Source of the DNA: Mediterranea sp. An20
GTDB lineage: Bacteria; Bacteroidota; Bacteroidia; Bacteroidales; Bacteroidaceae
Reading direction: 5' to 3'
NCBI RefSeq assembly: GCF_002160055.1
Contig: NZ_NFJV01000001.1
Location: 124,001-188,000 of the forward strand
Length of the DNA: 64,000 nucleotides
Shown: positions 36,167 through 45,254 of the stretch, piece after piece
Layout of the letters: each line of letters opens with the position of its first letter
How positions within the stretch are numbered: the stretch's first letter is position 1
The notes under the pieces: model-generated
Database searches by the model: none
What the model was told of the DNA's origin: nothing
The model's input: the letters and a program-made list of their open reading frames with translations, nothing else
Made by a program: the position numbers and the translations under genes

Positions 36167-37285
36167 TTACTCGTTCTCTGCCCCGGCAAACTCCATCAGG
36201 TAGGCTTTGATAAAGCCGTCTATCTTGCCGTCCATCACGCCGTTCACATCGCTGGTCTGGTAATTGGTGCGGTGGTCCTTGACGCGGCGGTCATCAAAAA
36301 CATAGCTACGAATCTGCGAGCCCCACTCAATCTTCTTCTTGCCCGCCTCTACCTTAGCCTGCTCGGCCATGCGGTGCTTCATCTCCTTGTCGTAGAGCAT
36401 GGAGCGGAGCAGTCGCAAGGCATTCTCACGGTTCTTGGGCTGGTCGCGCGTCTCGGTGTTCTCGATGAGGATTTCCTCTTCTTCGCCCGTATAAGGGTCT
36501 TTATACTGATAACGCAGGCGCACACCAGACTCCACCTTGTTCACATTCTGTCCGCCGGCACCACCACTCCGGAAGGTATCCCACGAGATACGTGCCGGTT
36601 CGATGGTCACTTCGATGGTGTCGTCCACCAGAGGCGTAACGAATACCGAGGCAAACGATGTCATACGCTTGCCTTGTGCGTTGTAGGGCGACACGCGCAC
36701 CAGGCGGTGCACGCCGTTCTCTCCCTTCAGGTAACCGTAGGCATAGGCACCGCTAATCTCGATGGTACAGGTCTTGATGCCCGCCTCATCGCCCTCCTGC
36801 AAGTTGGCGATGGAGGTTTTGTAGCCATGCGTCTCAGCGTAACGCAGATACATGCGCATCAACATGCTGGCCCAGTCCTGGCTCTCAGTGCCTCCTGCGC
36901 CCGAATTGATTTTGAGCACACAATCCATCTGGTCGGCCTCGTCGCGCAACATGTTCTTCAGTTCCAGTGCCTCGATGGCAGCCAGCGCCTTGGCATAAGC
37001 CTCGTCCACTTCCTCTTCGCTCACCAGCTCGTCCTTGTAGAAGTCGAACGCCAGTTGCAGTTCATCGGCCAGGGTCTTCACCTCGTTATAGCCGCTAATC
37101 CACTGCTGGAGACTTTTCACCTTCTTCATCTGCGCCTCGGCAGCCTTCTGGTCGTCCCAGAATCCGGGTGCCTGCGTGCGCAGCTGTTCTTCTTCCACTT
37201 GTATCTTCTTGCCTTCGATGTCGAGGTAGCGGTTCAACGCTTCGGTACGTTCCTGGACATCCTTCAGTTGTTCTATGGTAATCAT
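36167..37285 (-). CDS. prfB: Peptide chain release factor 2
   Basis: RF2 releases peptides at UGA and UAA. The 372-residue protein has the catalytic GGQ in SGGAGGQNVNK near residue 245 and the codon-recognition tripeptide near 198. That tripeptide reads SPY (RVSPYNAQGKR) instead of the canonical SPF. The region where many bacteria carry the programmed +1 frameshift (here encoding NRYLDIEG, near residue 20) is a continuous frame with CTC GAC and no UGA, so synthesis is not autoregulated that way. A TATCTTTG box lies 30 bases upstream. Confidence 0.97.
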   Translation of the reverse strand: MITIEQLKDVQERTEALNRYLDIEGKKIQVEEEQLRTQAPGFWDDQKAAEAQMKKVKSLQQWISGYNEVKTLADELQLAFDFYKDELVSEEEVDEAYAKALAAIEALELKNMLRDEADQMDCVLKINSGAGGTESQDWASMLMRMYLRYAETHGYKTSIANLQEGDEAGIKTCTIEISGAYAYGYLKGENGVHRLVRVSPYNAQGKRMTSFASVFVTPLVDDTIEVTIEPARISWDTFRSGGAGGQNVNKVESGVRLRYQYKDPYTGEEEEILIENTETRDQPKNRENALRLLRSMLYDKEMKHRMAEQAKVEAGKKKIEWGSQIRSYVFDDRRVKDHRTNYQTSDVNGVMDGKIDGFIKAYLMEFAGAENE

Positions 37286-37314
37286 AATCTTGAAAATTCT
37301 CTGTATTCGCTGTG

Positions 37315-37322
37315 CAAAGATA
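37315..37322 (-). promoter_or_regulatory. -7 box for prfB
   Basis: TATCTTTG on the minus strand, 29 bases upstream of the ATG. Confidence 0.45.
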
Positions 37323-37510
37323 CGAAAAGATTCAATGGTACAGTCGATTTGGCGATTTAAAAAGATAAAAGGAGCAACCCGCCGGCTCCTGCCGACCTAT
37401 CCGGAAGCAGCAACCGGCAACCCGAAACAGGATTGCCACTTTGAAAAACAAACCCCAAAGACAAGGGGACAGCCCGCCCGCAGGACAGCACTGGCTAACT
37501 ACCTGCAAGG

Positions 37511-37620
37511 CAATACGTTGCAAGCGATTTCCTGCTAAGGTATCCGAAGCGCGGTGCTTATACCTTAGCCAGCCACTGCTTAGCGCCCGGCAACCGTCGT
37601 CCTACGCCTTTGCAGGCGAT
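37511..37620. repeat. 22-base tandem array, five units (array 9)
   Basis: Units begin at 37511 (CAATACGTTGCAAGCG), 37533 (TGCTAAGGTATCCGAAGC), 37555 (TGCTTATACCTTAGCC), 37577 (TGCTTAGCGCCCGGCA) and 37599 (GTCCTACGCCTTTGCA). This is the longest array in the window. In the 351-base gap between prfB and the DUF4491 gene I see nothing else beyond the prfB -7 box. Confidence 0.7.
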
Positions 37621-37636
37621 ATGCGGGCACATAGCC

Positions 37637-37948
37637 TCAAAATTTGTATTTACGCCGGGGATTTTTGGGGAACCAGCCCTTGCGCACGCGTTCCTCCTGC
37701 TCGAAAATCTCCTTGATGGTCCAGAAAGAAGAGAAAGCAAACACACCCAGCAGCGATGACCAGAACAGGCTGGACACCCACACCGATGCCGCCACACCGC
37801 CAAGCCCCAGCAGCAGGAAGACCCACCAGCAGCGCGTGCCCCAGTAATACTCGGCCTTGACCACCACGGGATGAAACACACCGATGATGAGAAACGTGCA
37901 GATGCCGATGGCGAGACCTGCCAGATGATATTCATTCAGAAAATCCAT
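37637..37948 (-). CDS. DUF4491 family small membrane protein
   Basis: The 103-residue product has three hydrophobic helices and the sequence pattern EYHLAGLAIGICTFLIIGVFHPVVVKAEYYWG, followed by WWVFLLLGLGG and a basic C-terminus (KGWFPKNPRRKYKF). This is the DUF4491 family of Bacteroidetes and Firmicutes, function unknown. The tryptophan-rich middle and the conserved HPVVVKAEYYWG are its most telling parts. It is followed upstream by the Lrp gene terminator, so it is probably transcribed alone. Confidence 0.8.
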   Translation of the reverse strand: MDFLNEYHLAGLAIGICTFLIIGVFHPVVVKAEYYWGTRCWWVFLLLGLGGVAASVWVSSLFWSSLLGVFAFSSFWTIKEIFEQEERVRKGWFPKNPRRKYKF

Positions 37949-37975
37949 ATAAGAAAAAGAGAAAAGTCAATACAC

Positions 37976-38039
37976 AAAAAGGTTGCCCCGGAAGCAGCCG
38001 TCCGGCACACCATACCGGCACCGGGCTTCCGGGGCAGCC
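37976..38039 (-). terminator. Terminator of the Lrp/AsnC gene
   Basis: On the minus strand GGCTGCCCCGGAAGC and GCTTCCGGGGCAACC form a 15-pair stem with one wobble, followed directly by five T. It lies just after the Lrp stop. Confidence 0.75.
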
Positions 38040-38064
38040 CCCGCCTGCCTGAAGCCTCCCAGCA

Positions 38065-38526
38065 TCATTCCGGCAGAATAGGGATTTCTTTCTTGATGCT
38101 CTGTTCCAGCGAAATCAGCGTTTCGGTAGAAATAACGCCGGGAATCTCCTGCATCTTACTGTTCAGCAACTCCATCAGGTGCTCGTTGTCGCGGGCATAG
38201 ACTTTGGTGAGCATGGTGTAGGGACCGGTAGTGAAATGGCATTCCACAATTTCGGGAATTTTCTGCAACTCGGCCACGACGGATTTGTACATGGAACCTT
38301 TCTCAAGCTTGATTCCGACATAAGTACAAGTGCGGTAGCCCAACGATTTCGGGTTGACGTGATAACCCGAACCCACGATGACGCCCAGATCTATCAGCCG
38401 CTGCACGCGCTGGTGTATGGCCGCCCGCGACACGCCGCACTCTGCCGCCACGTCTTTGAAGGGGATGCGTGCATTCTGTGAGATAATCTCCAGAATCTGT
38501 CTGTCAAGACTGTCTATTTTCTCCAT
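38065..38526 (-). CDS. Lrp/AsnC family transcriptional regulator
   Basis: The 153-residue protein has an N-terminal helix-turn-helix (SLDRQILEIISQNARIPFKDVAAECGVSRAAIHQRVQRL) and a C-terminal ligand-binding RAM domain (about 70-145, with ECHFTTGPYTMLTKVYARDNEHL). The family responds to amino acids and controls amino-acid metabolism; the effector and targets here are not deducible. It is monocistronic, with a TATATTTG box 41 bases upstream and a terminator after it. The full text of the helix-turn-helix spans residues 6-44. Confidence 0.93.
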   Translation of the reverse strand: MEKIDSLDRQILEIISQNARIPFKDVAAECGVSRAAIHQRVQRLIDLGVIVGSGYHVNPKSLGYRTCTYVGIKLEKGSMYKSVVAELQKIPEIVECHFTTGPYTMLTKVYARDNEHLMELLNSKMQEIPGVISTETLISLEQSIKKEIPILPE

Positions 38527-38566
38527 GATAGTAATAGTAAAGATGGAACAATTATCAAATAGTAAG

Positions 38567-38574
38567 CAAATATA
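38567..38574 (-). promoter_or_regulatory. -7 box for the Lrp/AsnC gene
   Basis: TATATTTG on the minus strand, 40 bases upstream of the ATG, in an AT-rich stretch. Confidence 0.45.
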
Positions 38575-38628
38575 AAGGATTTATTTTAATTTATCCACCA
38601 ACTACGAGAGAAAAAATACAGAAAAGGC

Positions 38629-38679
38629 AAAAAAAGACGGGCAAAACCCATGCTTTTGCAGCATTTGTCTTGCCCGTCT
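38629..38679 (-). terminator. Terminator of the FKBP operon
   Basis: On the minus strand AGACGGGCAA and TTGCCCGTCT form a 10-pair stem followed by a T run (a run at 38629-38635 on plus). It follows the 287-residue FKBP gene. Confidence 0.75.
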
Positions 38680-38711
38680 CCGTTGACGTTATGTCAGCAA
38701 AGGGTCTGTTT

Positions 38712-39575
38712 TTACTCTTTAATGCCCAACAGTTCCACCTCGAAAATCAGTGCCGAGAAAGGCTTGATTTTGCCACTCTGACGAGAACCGTAAGCCAGTT
38801 CGTAAGGGATGTAGAGTTCCCACTTGGAACCGACAGGCATCATCGTGAGCGCCTCGGTCCAACCCTTAATGACGCGGTTGGCCAAGAAAGTGGCAGGTTT
38901 CTTGCGCTTGTAAGAGCTGTCGAACTCTGTACCGTCGATGAGCGTACCGCGGTAGTTCACCTCAACGCGGCTGGTATCGGCAGGCACGGCGCCGTTGCCT
39001 TTCTTGATGATTTTATATTGCAAGCCGCTGGCTGTGGTCTGTACACCTTCCTTGGTCTTGTTTTCGGCAAGGAATTTTTCGCCTGCCGCTTTGTTGTCGG
39101 CAAACTGGACAGCTACTGCCTTCTCGCGGGCAGCCTCCATTTCGGTGCGGCGGTAAGCAGCCGCCTCCATCTTGGTCATGACCTTCTCACGGCCCACCAC
39201 GCCGTCTACAAAACCTGCCAGCAGGTTGTCGCGGTTGAGAGACATGGTAGAATCATTGCCGAAAATCTGGCGGTTATAGCCCTCTACCCACTGGTTGCCT
39301 ACCGTAAGACCGACCTGCAGACCCAGCACATAAGCGATGTCTTTGGGTCCCTGCTTCGAGGCTCCCTCGTTAAAGCCCTTGACGAAATCGGCTACATGCG
39401 CCGAATCAATACCTTGCTGCATGAAGTATTGTTCCAATCCTTCCGTGCCGGCCATGCCGATGGCATAGGACAGAGAATCGACGTTGTTTTCAAAATCAGC
39501 CTTGGGGCTCGGAGCCGAGCAAGAGGCAAAGCCGGCGGCAATGGCTACGGCTGCCAAAAAAGATAACTTTTTCAT
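38712..39575 (-). CDS. FKBP-type peptidyl-prolyl isomerase with FkpA-like N-domain, lipoprotein
   Basis: The 287-residue product has a lipoprotein signal (lipobox GFASC, Cys near residue 19). An FKBP_N-like dimerisation region spans about 30-180 and the isomerase domain about 185-285: VEVNYRGTLIDGTEFDSSY, VIKGWTEALTMMPVGSKWEL, IPYELAYGSR, FSALIFEVELLGI. It acts as a periplasmic or membrane-anchored foldase. It lies 22 bases after the 199-residue FKBP gene, so the two paralogues are one operon. Confidence 0.93.
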   Translation of the reverse strand: MKKLSFLAAVAIAAGFASCSAPSPKADFENNVDSLSYAIGMAGTEGLEQYFMQQGIDSAHVADFVKGFNEGASKQGPKDIAYVLGLQVGLTVGNQWVEGYNRQIFGNDSTMSLNRDNLLAGFVDGVVGREKVMTKMEAAAYRRTEMEAAREKAVAVQFADNKAAGEKFLAENKTKEGVQTTASGLQYKIIKKGNGAVPADTSRVEVNYRGTLIDGTEFDSSYKRKKPATFLANRVIKGWTEALTMMPVGSKWELYIPYELAYGSRQSGKIKPFSALIFEVELLGIKE

Positions 39576-39597
39576 TTTGCTTTAAATTGTTGTTTTT

Positions 39598-40197
39598 TTA
39601 TTTGTTGTTCAATACTTTCAGAAGCTCTACCTCGAAGATGAGCGTGCTGTGGGGCGGAATCATCTCGCCGGCCCCCTGTGCGCCGTAGGCCAGTTCGCTG
39701 GGGATGTAAAGTTTCCACTTGGCTCCTTCGGGCATCAGTTGCAGTGCCTCCACCCAGCCGGGGATGACCTGATTGACACCAAACGTGGCAGGCTGTCCGC
39801 GACGGACGGAGCTGTCGAACAGCGTGCCGTCTACCAGCGTGCCTTCGTAGTGGCACTCCACGCGGTCGGTCAACCGGGCGCGGGGGGCTTCGGGGTTGCC
39901 CGGCTTCAGCACTTCATACTGCAAACCGCTGGGCAAAGTCACTACTTCGGGGCGTTTTTTGTTTTCCTCCAGCAGTTGTTTGCCTTTCTCCACATTTTCG
40001 GCATTGACTTTCTGCTCCAATTCTTCGAAATACTTGTTTACGATTTCGCGGGCTTCGGTGTGGCTGATAGCGGTCGTGTTGCCGTCCAGCACGTCTTTCA
40101 CGGCCTGTGCAAAGTCTTCCACGACCAGTCCGCGCGCACCCATGCTCCACAGGTTCTGACCTATACCCAGGCCAATGGCGTAACTGAATTTGTCCAT
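39598..40197 (-). CDS. FKBP-type peptidyl-prolyl isomerase without signal peptide
   Basis: The 199-residue product starts MDKFSYAIGLGIGQNLWSMG and shows no signal peptide, so it is probably cytoplasmic, unlike its downstream paralogue. The FKBP_N-like part covers about 1-95; the isomerase domain (100-197) has VECHYEGTLVDGTLFDSS, VIPGWVEALQLMPEGAKWKL, IPSELAYGAQGAG and HSTLIFEVELLKVL. It is the first gene of the FKBP pair, with a TACTTTTG box 66 bases upstream. Confidence 0.93.
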   Translation of the reverse strand: MDKFSYAIGLGIGQNLWSMGARGLVVEDFAQAVKDVLDGNTTAISHTEAREIVNKYFEELEQKVNAENVEKGKQLLEENKKRPEVVTLPSGLQYEVLKPGNPEAPRARLTDRVECHYEGTLVDGTLFDSSVRRGQPATFGVNQVIPGWVEALQLMPEGAKWKLYIPSELAYGAQGAGEMIPPHSTLIFEVELLKVLNNK

Positions 40198-40262
40198 ATT
40201 CTTGTTTTAGTATAACCGGCAGAACGGGTTTCGTTTTCAGCCGATTGTAGTTTTGCAAGGCG

Positions 40263-40270
40263 CAAAAGTA
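40263..40270 (-). promoter_or_regulatory. -7 box for the FKBP operon
   Basis: TACTTTTG on the minus strand fits TAnnTTTG, 65 bases upstream of the first FKBP gene. Confidence 0.45.
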
Positions 40271-40414
40271 CGTCTTTTCTTCGAATGGATACCTTTCGGA
40301 TAAATTAAAATTTCTTAGAACGGTAAAAAAAGAGCAAAGTGACACCCGTTTTTCGGATACGGCCAGACAGACGGCAGCACATGACCGCTATGCAGGGTAT
40401 CCTTTCGCAGAAAA

Positions 40415-40502
40415 TTGCCAAGCGATAAGCAGCCGACTGCCAAGCTACAGGCAGCACATTTCCAAGCGATAAGCAGTCTGTCCGTCATAAAGTAGAGGCT
40501 GG
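40415..40502. repeat. 22-base tandem array, four units (array 10)
   Basis: Units begin at 40415 (TTGCCAAGCGATAAGCAG), 40437 (CTGCCAAGCTACAGGCAG), 40459 (TTTCCAAGCGATAAGCAG) and 40481 (degenerate). The first and third share a 15-base identical core, 44 bases apart. The 569-base divergent gap between the FKBP pair and metG also holds TATCTTTG (40529-40536) and the metG-proximal box; nothing else is recognised. Confidence 0.75.
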
Positions 40503-40699
40503 CATGGTCCGGATTCACGCAAATGTTGTATCTTTGCAGCGAAGAAGGCCGCCTCCGCAGAAGAGCTTACCCACTGCCTATTTCAGTACGTTCCAACGAC
40601 ATACACCGCACGGGCACTTCGGATGGGAAACCGGACTGAAGCGAGGCGGACGGTCTTCTTTTTTTCATCCGGCAGGCATCAAAATAGCAGATTTTTGTA

Positions 40700-40707
40700 T
40701 AAGTTTG
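40700..40707 (+). promoter_or_regulatory. -7 box for metG
   Basis: TAAGTTTG lies 59 bases before the ATG. A second box, TATCTTTG at 40529-40536, lies further upstream, so two promoters are possible. Confidence 0.4.
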
Positions 40708-40766
40708 CACGGTTGAAACGACTGACTGGCAAATTCGTATTTATTTAATGACAGACTATATATAAT

Positions 40767-42809
40767 ATGGAAAAGAATTTCAAACGTACTACCGTGACAT
40801 CGGCATTGCCCTACGCCAACGGACCGGTGCACATCGGACACCTGGCAGGGGTATATGTACCGGCCGACATCTACGTGCGCTACCTGCGTCTGAAGAAGCA
40901 AGATGTGCTCTTCATCGGTGGAAGCGACGAACACGGGGTGCCCATCACCATCCGTGCCAAGAAAGAAGGCTGCACGCCGCAGGACATCGTAGACCGCTAC
41001 CACGAACTGATTAAGAAGTCGTTCGAGGAATTCGGCATCTCGTTCGACGTGTATGGACGCACCACTTCGAAGGTACACCACCAGACGGCGTCGGACTTCT
41101 TCCGCAAGCTCTACGACAAGGGCGAATTCATCGAGAAGACCTCCATGCAATATTACGACGAAGAGGCAAAGACCTTCTTGGCCGACCGCTACATCACGGG
41201 TGAATGCCCCCGCTGCCATGCACAGGGCGCTTACGGCGACCAGTGCGAGAAGTGCGGCAGCACGCTGAGCCCCACGGAGCTGATTAACCCGAAGAGTGCC
41301 ATCAGCGGCAGCCAGCCCGTGATGAAGGAGACCACCCACTGGTATCTGCCCTTAGACAAGCACGAAGCGTGGCTGCGCCAGTGGATTCTGGAAGACCACA
41401 AGGAGTGGCGCCCCAACGTCTACGGACAGTGCAAGAGCTGGCTCGACATGGGCCTGCAACCCCGTGCCGTGAGCCGCGACCTCGACTGGGGTATCCCCGT
41501 GCCCGTAGAGGGGGCCGAGGGAAAGGTGCTCTACGTGTGGTTCGATGCACCCATCGGCTACATCAGCAATACCAAAGAACTGCTGCCCGACTCGTGGGAG
41601 AAGTGGTGGAAAGACCCTGAAACACGCCTCATCCACTTCATCGGCAAAGACAACATCGTATTCCACTGCATCGTATTCCCCGCCATGCTGAAGGCCGAAG
41701 GCAGCTATATCCTGCCGGACAACGTGCCTGCCAACGAATTCCTCAACTTGGAGGGCGACAAAATATCGACTTCGCGCAATTGGGCCGTGTGGCTGCACGA
41801 ATACTTGCAGGATTTCCCCGGCAAGCAGGATGTGCTGCGCTATGTGCTGACAGCCAACGCTCCCGAAACCAAAGACAACGATTTCACGTGGAAGGACTTC
41901 CAGGCACGCAACAACAATGAGTTAGTGGCTGTCTATGGCAACTTCGTGAACCGCGCCCTGCAACTGACCAAGAAATACTTCGACGGCAAAGTGCCTGCGT
42001 GTGGCGAGCTAAATGCCTACGACCAGGAAACGCTGCAAGAGTTTGCCAACGTCAAAGGGGAGGTGGAGCGCCTGCTGGATGTATTCAAGTTCCGCGATGC
42101 ACAGAAGGAGGCTATGAACCTGGCACGCATCGGCAACAAGTATCTGGCCGACACCGAGCCTTGGAAGTTGGCCAAGACTGACATGGAGCGCGTAGGCACT
42201 ATCCTGAACATCGCCTTGCAACTCGTAGCCAACCTGGCCATCGCCTTCGAGCCGTTCCTGCCTTTCAGCAGCAAGAAACTGCGCGAGATGCTGAACGTGG
42301 AACAACTGGAGTGGGACAACCTGGGACGCACAGACTTGCTGCCCGCAGGCCACCAGTTGGGCGAACCGGCACTGCTGTTCGAGAAGATTGACGACGAGAC
42401 CATCCAGGCACAAGTGGACAAGCTGCTGGCTACGAAGAAAGCCAACGAGGCTGCCAGCTACAAAGCCAACCCCGTGAAGCCGGTCATCGCTTTCGAAGAG
42501 TTCGAGAAGCTGGACATCCGCGTGGGTACGGTGCTGGAGTGTCAGGCAGTGCCCAAGATGAAGAAACTACTGCAGTTCAAGATTGCCGACGGATTGGAAA
42601 ACCGTACCATCGTGAGCGGCATTGCCCAGCACTACAAACCCGAAGAGCTGGTGGGCAAACAGGTACTCTTCATCGCCAACCTGGCTCCCCGCCAATTCAA
42701 GAACGGACTGGTGAGCGAAGGCATGATTCTCAGCGCCGAAGACTGGGACGGCTCACTGGCCGTGACATCGGTGCTGCGCGAGGTGAAGCCGGGCAGTGAG
42801 GTGAAGTAA
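40767..42809 (+). CDS. metG: Methionine--tRNA ligase
   Basis: The 680-residue class I synthetase has the HIGH motif in [13 protein letters not shown] (residues 13-25), a zinc knuckle of four cysteines ([18 protein letters not shown], near 146-163), the KMSKS equivalent KISTS near 333 and a C-terminal tRNA-binding EMAP/Trbp111 domain (about 575-680; [20 protein letters not shown]). All expected parts are present. The flippase gene begins 17 bases downstream, so the polysaccharide cluster may be read through from metG. Confidence 0.97.
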   Translation: MEKNFKRTTVTSALPYANGPVHIGHLAGVYVPADIYVRYLRLKKQDVLFIGGSDEHGVPITIRAKKEGCTPQDIVDRYHELIKKSFEEFGISFDVYGRTTSKVHHQTASDFFRKLYDKGEFIEKTSMQYYDEEAKTFLADRYITGECPRCHAQGAYGDQCEKCGSTLSPTELINPKSAISGSQPVMKETTHWYLPLDKHEAWLRQWILEDHKEWRPNVYGQCKSWLDMGLQPRAVSRDLDWGIPVPVEGAEGKVLYVWFDAPIGYISNTKELLPDSWEKWWKDPETRLIHFIGKDNIVFHCIVFPAMLKAEGSYILPDNVPANEFLNLEGDKISTSRNWAVWLHEYLQDFPGKQDVLRYVLTANAPETKDNDFTWKDFQARNNNELVAVYGNFVNRALQLTKKYFDGKVPACGELNAYDQETLQEFANVKGEVERLLDVFKFRDAQKEAMNLARIGNKYLADTEPWKLAKTDMERVGTILNIALQLVANLAIAFEPFLPFSSKKLREMLNVEQLEWDNLGRTDLLPAGHQLGEPALLFEKIDDETIQAQVDKLLATKKANEAASYKANPVKPVIAFEEFEKLDIRVGTVLECQAVPKMKKLLQFKIADGLENRTIVSGIAQHYKPEELVGKQVLFIANLAPRQFKNGLVSEGMILSAEDWDGSLAVTSVLREVKPGSEVK

Positions 42810-42825
42810 TCCTTCTAAATGCAGG

Positions 42826-42849
42826 AATGAAGAATGAGAAAAATTCATT
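42826..42849. repeat. Short heptad repeat overlapping the flippase start codon
   Basis: AATGAAG and AATGAGA in tandem (42826-42839), followed after a few A by ATTCATT, resemble the heptad-hairpin family. The ATG of the flippase at 42827 lies inside the first heptad. Confidence 0.4.
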
Positions 42850-44284
42850 AAAAGAAAAGACTGCCCGCGGATTGTTTTGGGGAGGTATCAGCAACGGCGT
42901 ACAGCAGTTGCTGAACCTCCTTTTCGGCATCTTCCTGGCCCGGTTGCTCACACCCGACGATTACGGCATGGTGGGTATGCTCTCCATCTTCAGCCTCATC
43001 GCCTCAACCTTGCAGGAAAGCGGATTCACCGCCGCGCTGGCCAACAAGAAAGATGCAGGGCAACGCGACTATAATGCCGTCTTCTGGTTCAGCACGCTGA
43101 TGGGGGCAACGCTCTACGTCATCCTGTTCTTCTGCGCCCCGCTGATTGCCGACTTCTACCATACGCCGGAACTGACACCGCTGGCACGGTACAGCTTTCT
43201 GGGCTTTCTTATCTCGAGCACGGGCGTGGCCCATTATGCCGTGATGTTCCGCCAACTGAAAGTAAAACAGAACGCCATACTGACCTTGACCAGCCTGACG
43301 CTATCGGGCGTGACGGGCGTGGCAATGGCGTGGTGCGGTATGGCTTATTGGGGCATCGCGACACAGAGCTTGGTGTATGTGGCGGGAGTAACGGCACTGC
43401 GCTGGCATTATTCAGGCTGGAGACCGACGTGGAAAGTCGATTTCCGGCCCTTGGGCGGGATGGTGGCTTTCAGTTCGCGACTGTTGGTAACGAACATCTT
43501 CCAGCACATCAACTACAACCTGCTGAGTGTGGTGTTGGGACGTTTCTACGCTGTACGCGAAGTGGGCTTCTTCAACCAGAGCAACAAATGGAACTACATG
43601 GGCTTCTCCGTCATACAAGGAATGGTGCAGGGCGTGGCACAACCCGTACTGCGACAGGTGGACGAAGACCCCGGCCGGCAGTTGCGCGTCTTCCGCAAGA
43701 TGCTGCGCTTTGTAGCGTTTGTCAGCTTTCCCTGCCTGCTGGGGCTGGCGATAGTGGCACCCGAACTGATTACGATGGCCATTACCGACAAGTGGGCGCG
43801 CAGTGCAGACCTGCTCCAGATGCTGTGTGTAGGCAGCGCGTTTATCCCTGTGCAGAATCTCTACTCCAATTTGGTGGTGAGCCACGGACGGAGCGACACG
43901 TTCATGTGGAGCGTCATTGTGCAAGGCGTGGTGCAGGTGGGTGTCGCCCTGGCCTGCTGCCGCTATGGAATGGAAGCAATGGTAGCTTGTTATACCGGTG
44001 TCAATATCCTGTGGACCTTCGTATGGCACTGCCTGGCGGGTCCCGGCATTGGCCTGCGGCTGCGCGATGCCCTGCGCGACGTGTTGCCTTTCCTGCTCAT
44101 AGCCGCTGCCGTAATGGGCGTGACGGGGCTGACGGTCCCTTACCTGACGGATAATATCTACGCCTCGTTGGTTGCCAAGGTAGTGATGGCTGCAGTTCTC
44201 TACACAGGCATCATGGCTGCCTGCCGCGTGCAGACGTTCCGCGAATCATGGGCATATTTCCACCGGAAAAAGCAAGAAGAATAA
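42827..44284 (+). CDS. Oligosaccharide flippase (Wzx/MOP superfamily)
   Basis: The 485-residue protein has 12-14 predicted membrane helices and the MOP-family start KTARGLFWGGISNGVQQLLNL, then FLARLLTPDDYGMVGMLSIF. It should move lipid-linked oligosaccharide units across the inner membrane for lipopolysaccharide or exopolysaccharide assembly. It opens the glycosyltransferase cluster behind metG. The first residues (MKNEKNSLKE) are encoded by a heptad repeat. Confidence 0.92.
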   Translation: MKNEKNSLKEKTARGLFWGGISNGVQQLLNLLFGIFLARLLTPDDYGMVGMLSIFSLIASTLQESGFTAALANKKDAGQRDYNAVFWFSTLMGATLYVILFFCAPLIADFYHTPELTPLARYSFLGFLISSTGVAHYAVMFRQLKVKQNAILTLTSLTLSGVTGVAMAWCGMAYWGIATQSLVYVAGVTALRWHYSGWRPTWKVDFRPLGGMVAFSSRLLVTNIFQHINYNLLSVVLGRFYAVREVGFFNQSNKWNYMGFSVIQGMVQGVAQPVLRQVDEDPGRQLRVFRKMLRFVAFVSFPCLLGLAIVAPELITMAITDKWARSADLLQMLCVGSAFIPVQNLYSNLVVSHGRSDTFMWSVIVQGVVQVGVALACCRYGMEAMVACYTGVNILWTFVWHCLAGPGIGLRLRDALRDVLPFLLIAAAVMGVTGLTVPYLTDNIYASLVAKVVMAAVLYTGIMAACRVQTFRESWAYFHRKKQEE

Positions 44285-44297
44285 TAGCAGTAATAAG

Positions 44298-45254
44298 ATG
44301 GTAAAGGTTTCTGTCATTATATGTACCTACAACGGAGCGAGCTACTTGGCCGGACAGCTGGACTCGCTCTTGGCGCAGACATGCCCCCCGTATGAACTGG
44401 TGGTGCAGGACGACGGTTCGTCGGACGGCACGTGGGAAATGCTCGAAGCCTTCCGCGCGGCACATCCCGGACTCTGCATCCGCCTGTTCCGTAACCCCGA
44501 ACGCCTGGGCTACAACCGCAACTTCCTCTCTGCCGTGCAGCGCGCCGGTGGTGACTTCATCGCCTGCTGCGACCAAGACGACCTGTGGCACCCTGAAAAA
44601 CTGGAGATGCTGGCCCGCGAGATAGGCAACGCACCGCTCGTCTTCCACAACTCCATGCTGATGGACAACGAGCACCGCGAACTGGGATTGCTCCACGCAC
44701 GCCCGCTGCCGCCGCTCATCCCCTCGCTGGGTGCCGTGCTTTATCCGCGAGCTTATGGACACCAGCTGATGTTCCGACGCGAGTTGCTGCCGGTACTGGC
44801 GGCTTTTACCCACGAAGAGGTCTCTTACGACTACCTTATTTATACGGTGGCAGCAGCCTGGGGCGCCCTGCACTACGTTCATCAGCCCTTGGTGTGGTGG
44901 CGACGGCATACGCAGGCCACGACCTACAACCCACAGACGCAGAAAGCAGGACGGTGGGACGGATATGTACGCGCCGTAGAAGCCTTGCGACAAAACGAGA
45001 ACCGCGAACGGACACGCCGCTACTTCGCGCTGTTGCAAGACCGCCTGCCGTGCCGCGACGCACGGATAGCCCGGGTTGTCCGCCTATTGGCTAAAGGCAG
45101 TCTGACGGATCTGCTGGCAGCCTGCCGCCTCAGTCTGCGATACAACCGCGAAGCCGTGCCCGACGTGGCCGACGCCCGCACCCGCCGCCTGCGTGCCTTC
45201 TTCCTGCCCCTGTTCTTTGTCCGCGACCACGGACGTTATATTATTCGCCTATGA
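44298..45254 (+). CDS. Glycosyltransferase family 2
   Basis: The 318-residue GT-A enzyme has VSVIICTYNGASYLAGQLDSLL at residues 3-24, VVQDDGSSDGTW near 34, and the DXD-type GGDFIACCDQDDLWHPEKL near 90. This matches rhamnosyl- or galactosyltransferase-like GT2 proteins of O-antigen clusters; the donor is not certain. The stop overlaps the start of the GT8 gene by 4 bases (ATGA), so translation is coupled. Confidence 0.93.
   Translation: MVKVSVIICTYNGASYLAGQLDSLLAQTCPPYELVVQDDGSSDGTWEMLEAFRAAHPGLCIRLFRNPERLGYNRNFLSAVQRAGGDFIACCDQDDLWHPEKLEMLAREIGNAPLVFHNSMLMDNEHRELGLLHARPLPPLIPSLGAVLYPRAYGHQLMFRRELLPVLAAFTHEEVSYDYLIYTVAAAWGALHYVHQPLVWWRRHTQATTYNPQTQKAGRWDGYVRAVEALRQNENRERTRRYFALLQDRLPCRDARIARVVRLLAKGSLTDLLAACRLSLRYNREAVPDVADARTRRLRAFFLPLFFVRDHGRYIIRL

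Noticed and set aside
37221..37245. Programmed +1 frameshift in prfB
   Set aside because: The corresponding site encodes NRYLDIE in a continuous frame without a UGA, so no frameshift is needed.
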